This document shows positions 61,475 to 64,000 of a stretch of 64,000 bases of DNA, piece after piece (the first letter of the stretch is position 1; every line of letters begins with the position of its first letter). Source of the stretch: Escherichia sp. E4742. Lineage in GTDB: Bacteria > Pseudomonadota > Gammaproteobacteria > Enterobacterales > Enterobacteriaceae. The position numbers and the translations under genes are program-made. The notes beneath the pieces are model-generated. The model saw nothing but the letters and a program-made list of their open reading frames with translations, was not told the DNA's origin and did no database searches. The stretch lies in NCBI RefSeq assembly GCF_005843885.1, contig NZ_CP040443.1, positions 2,914,001 to 2,978,000 of the forward strand, given 5' to 3'.

Positions 61475-62407
61475 ATGGTTAAGGTTTATGCTCCGGCTTC
61501 CAGTGCCAATATGAGCGTCGGGTTTGATGTGCTCGGGGCGGCGGTGGTGCCTGTTGATGGTTCCTTGCTGGGAGATGTAGTGACGGTTGAGTCAGCAGAG
61601 CGCTTCAGTCTCAACAATCTTGGACGGTTTGCAGGCAAGCTGCCGTCAGAACCGCAGGAAAATATCGTTTATCAGTGCTGGGAGCGTTTTTGCCAGGAAG
61701 TGGGTAAGCAAATTCCGGTGGCGATGACCCTGGAAAAGAATATGCCGATCGGTTCTGGCTTAGGTTCCAGCGCCTGTTCGGTGGTCGCGGCGCTGGTGGC
61801 GATGAATGAACACTGCGGTAAGCCGCTCAATGATACCCGCCTGCTGGCCTTGATGGGCGAGCTGGAAGGGCGTATCTCCGGCAGCATTCATTACGACAAC
61901 GTGGCACCGTGCTTTCTTGGCGGCATGCAGTTGATGATCGAAGAAAACGGCATCATCAGCCAGCAGGTACCAGGATTTGATGAGTGGTTATGGGTGTTGG
62001 CGTATCCGGGGATTAAAGTCTCGACGGCAGAAGCACGGGCTATTTTACCGGCGCAGTATCGCCGCCAGGATTGCATTGCGCACGGGCGACACCTGGCGGG
62101 CTTCATTCACGCCTGCTATTCCCGCCAGCCTGAACTTGCCGCGAAGCTGATGAAAGATGTTATCGCTGAACCCTACCGTGAACGTTTACTACCTGGCTTC
62201 AGGCAAGCACGTCAGGCGGTCGCGGAAATAGGTGCGGTAGCGAGCGGTATCTCCGGCTCCGGGCCGACCTTGTTCGCTCTGTGCGATAAACTGGATACCG
62301 CCCAGCGAGTTGCCGACTGGTTAGGTAAGAATTACCTGCAGAATCAGGAAGGTTTTGTTCATATTTGCCGGCTGGATACGGCGGGCGCACGAGTACTGGA
62401 AAACTAA
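61475..62407 (+). CDS. thrB: homoserine kinase
   Basis: GHMP-family kinase that phosphorylates homoserine with ATP. It has 310 residues. The ATP-binding glycine loop PIGSGLGSSAC is at 91-101, and the C-terminal SGISGSGPTLFAL motif is present. It starts 1 bp after the thrA stop codon. Confidence 0.98.
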   Translation: MVKVYAPASSANMSVGFDVLGAAVVPVDGSLLGDVVTVESAERFSLNNLGRFAGKLPSEPQENIVYQCWERFCQEVGKQIPVAMTLEKNMPIGSGLGSSACSVVAALVAMNEHCGKPLNDTRLLALMGELEGRISGSIHYDNVAPCFLGGMQLMIEENGIISQQVPGFDEWLWVLAYPGIKVSTAEARAILPAQYRRQDCIAHGRHLAGFIHACYSRQPELAAKLMKDVIAEPYRERLLPGFRQARQAVAEIGAVASGISGSGPTLFALCDKLDTAQRVADWLGKNYLQNQEGFVHICRLDTAGARVLEN

Positions 62408-63694
62408 ATGAAACTCTACAATCTGAAAGATCACAATGAGCAGGTCAGTTTTGCGCAAGCCGTAACGCAGGGATTGGGCAAAAATCAGGGGTTGTTTTTC
62501 CCTCATGAGCTACCGGAATTCAGCCTGACCGAAATTGATGAGATGCTGAAACTGGATTTCGTCACTCGTAGCGCGAAGATCCTCTCGGCGTTTATTGGTG
62601 ATGAGATCCCACAGGAAGTTCTGGAAGAGCGCGTGCGCGCGGCATTCGCTTTCCCGGCTCCGGTTGCCAAAGTTGAAAATGACGTCGGTTGTCTGGAGTT
62701 GTTCCACGGGCCAACGCTGGCATTTAAAGATTTCGGCGGTCGCTTTATGGCGCAAATGCTGACCCATATTGCGGGCGATAAGCCAGTGACTATTCTGACT
62801 GCGACTTCCGGCGACACCGGAGCGGCAGTGGCTCACGCTTTCTACGGTTTACCGAACGTTAAAGTGGTCATCCTTTACCCGCACGGCAAAATCAGTCCAC
62901 TGCAAGAAAAACTGTTCTGTACGTTGGGTGGCAATATTGAAACCGTCGCCATCGACGGCGATTTTGATGCCTGCCAGGCTCTTGTTAAACAGGCGTTCGA
63001 TGATGAAGAACTAAAAGTGGTGTTGGGACTGAACTCTGCTAACTCTATTAACATCAGTCGTTTGCTGGCGCAGATTTGCTATTACTTTGAAGCCGTGGCG
63101 CAGTTGCCGCAGGAAGCGCGTAACCAGCTAGTTGTTTCAGTGCCGAGCGGAAACTTCGGCGATTTGACGGCAGGATTGCTGGCGAAATCACTCGGTCTGC
63201 CGGTGAAACGTTTTATTGCTGCCACTAACGTTAACGATACGGTGCCGCGTTTCCTGCACGACGGGCAGTGGGCGCCTAAAGCTACCCTGGCGACATTATC
63301 CAATGCGATGGATGTCAGCCAGCCAAACAACTGGCCGCGAGTGGAAGAGTTGTTCCGCCGTAAAATCTGGCAACTGAAAGAGCTGGGTTATGCGGCGGTG
63401 GATGATGAAACCACCCGGCAGACAATGCGTGAGTTAAAAGCACTGGGCTATACCTCGGAACCGCACGCTGCCGTGGCTTACCGTGCGCTGCGTGACCAGC
63501 TTCATCCAGGAGAATATGGTCTGTTCCTCGGCACCGCGCATCCGGCGAAATTTAAAGAGAGCGTGGAAGCGATTCTCGGTGAAACGTTGGATCTGCCAAA
63601 AGAGCTGGCAGAACGTGCTGATTTACCCTTACTTTCACATAGTCTGCCTGCCGATTTTGCTGCGCTGCGCAAACTCATGATGAATCATAATTAA
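62408..63694 (+). CDS. thrC: threonine synthase
   Basis: PLP enzyme that converts O-phosphohomoserine to threonine. It has 428 residues. The PLP lysine is Lys107 in GPTLAFKDFGGRF; the phosphate-binding motif TSGDTGAA follows at about 138-145. It begins immediately after the thrB stop and is the last gene of thrLABC. Confidence 0.98.
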   Translation: MKLYNLKDHNEQVSFAQAVTQGLGKNQGLFFPHELPEFSLTEIDEMLKLDFVTRSAKILSAFIGDEIPQEVLEERVRAAFAFPAPVAKVENDVGCLELFHGPTLAFKDFGGRFMAQMLTHIAGDKPVTILTATSGDTGAAVAHAFYGLPNVKVVILYPHGKISPLQEKLFCTLGGNIETVAIDGDFDACQALVKQAFDDEELKVVLGLNSANSINISRLLAQICYYFEAVAQLPQEARNQLVVSVPSGNFGDLTAGLLAKSLGLPVKRFIAATNVNDTVPRFLHDGQWAPKATLATLSNAMDVSQPNNWPRVEELFRRKIWQLKELGYAAVDDETTRQTMRELKALGYTSEPHAAVAYRALRDQLHPGEYGLFLGTAHPAKFKESVEAILGETLDLPKELAERADLPLLSHSLPADFAALRKLMMNHN

Positions 63695-63717
63695 TATCCA
63701 TTAAATTCCGAAAAAAT

Positions 63718-63751
63718 AGCCGGGCTTGTGTTTATACAGCTCGGCTTTTTT
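63718..63751 (+). terminator. terminator of the thr operon
   Basis: AGCCGGG (63718-63724) and CTCGGCT (63740-63746), with one mismatch, are followed by TTTTT, 24 bp beyond the thrC stop. Confidence 0.75.
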
Positions 63752-63900
63752 GTGGAGAAAATATGAGAAAAATCGACAGAAAAAAAGGAGAAATTTTCAA
63801 TAAATGCGGTAACTTAGATTGGATAATGACAACGAGGATTCTTTTACCGTAAGCTCCTTATATCGGCCCATAACTGGCAATGATAATAAGGAGTCACCTG

Positions 63901-64000
63901 TGAAAAAGATGCAATCTCTCTTACTCGCATTTTCCCTGATTCTGGTTGCTCCTATGGCAGCGCAGGCTGAGGAAATAATGCTGGTGCCATCAGTAAAGTT
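63901..64000 (+). CDS. yaaX: YaaX, DUF2502 periplasmic protein (cut by right edge)
   Basis: The first 33 codons of the gene. The GTG start at 63901 follows AAGGAGTCACCT. A signal peptide ends near MAAQAEE, so the product is exported. The mature part EIMLVPSVK resembles the K-12 protein, with more substitutions than most neighbours as I recall it. The function is unknown. Confidence 0.85.

Overview
The window is chromosomal DNA of Escherichia coli or a very close Escherichia relative. Gene order from tsr through opgB, dnaTC, leuQPV, prfC, deoCABD, serB, trpR, rob, creABCD, arcA and thrLABC to the start of yaaX is the E. coli K-12 order across the conventional zero point of the map, and most encoded proteins have the K-12 length. 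Two stretches depart from K-12 as I remember it: the left end up to tsr, and the segment between tsr and lgoD. A third small change lies between deoD and lplA. All comparisons with K-12 are from memory, not from an alignment.

1-5.7 kb is an accessory catabolic cluster: a PLP-dependent amino acid deaminase (cut by the window edge, minus strand) divergent from a D-aminoacylase, a RidA-family protein and a sodium:solute symporter, closed by a convergent RpiR-family regulator. Together these make a coherent predicted pathway: import an N-acyl-D-amino acid, deacylate it, deaminate the D-amino acid and clear the enamine/imine intermediate. 5.7-7.5 kb is tsr with a flagellar sigma-28 promoter.

7.5-15 kb is a variant L-galactonate (lgo) locus. 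lgoR and lgoD are present, but the usual MFS transporter is replaced by a three-part TRAP transporter and a CPA1 Na+/H+ antiporter. An 18-bp sequence is shared, in inverted orientation, between the lgoR-lgoD intergenic region and the region upstream of the TRAP operon. It is a strong candidate for the LgoR operator and would tie the new transporter to the old regulator.

15-24 kb holds opgB, the primosome operon dnaT-dnaC-yjjA, the succinate exporter pair yjjP-yjjB, the H-NS-type regulator pair yjjQ-bglJ in AT-rich DNA, and the iron-regulated fhuF and yjjZ with Fur boxes. 24-25 kb has three tRNA-Leu(CAG) genes behind one stable-RNA-type promoter and a five-copy REP-type tandem array. 25-32.6 kb carries rsmC, holD-rimI-yjjG, prfC, osmY, ytjA and yjjU-yjjV.

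32.6-40 kb holds the glycyl-radical pair yjjI-yjjW and the deoxynucleoside operon deoCABD. Two perfect DeoR operators lie 599 bp apart, and a third candidate lies further inside yjjI. 39.7-40.1 kb has a small XRE-like gene and direct repeats where K-12 carries yjjJ. 40-50 kb holds lplA, smp, serB-radA-nadR, ettA, an ERIC element, slt and trpR. 50-58 kb holds yjjX, gpmB, rob, creABCD with a perfect CreB tag, arcA, yjjY and yjtD. 58.8-64 kb is the attenuated threonine operon followed by the first third of yaaX. No phage, insertion sequence or CRISPR array was seen.
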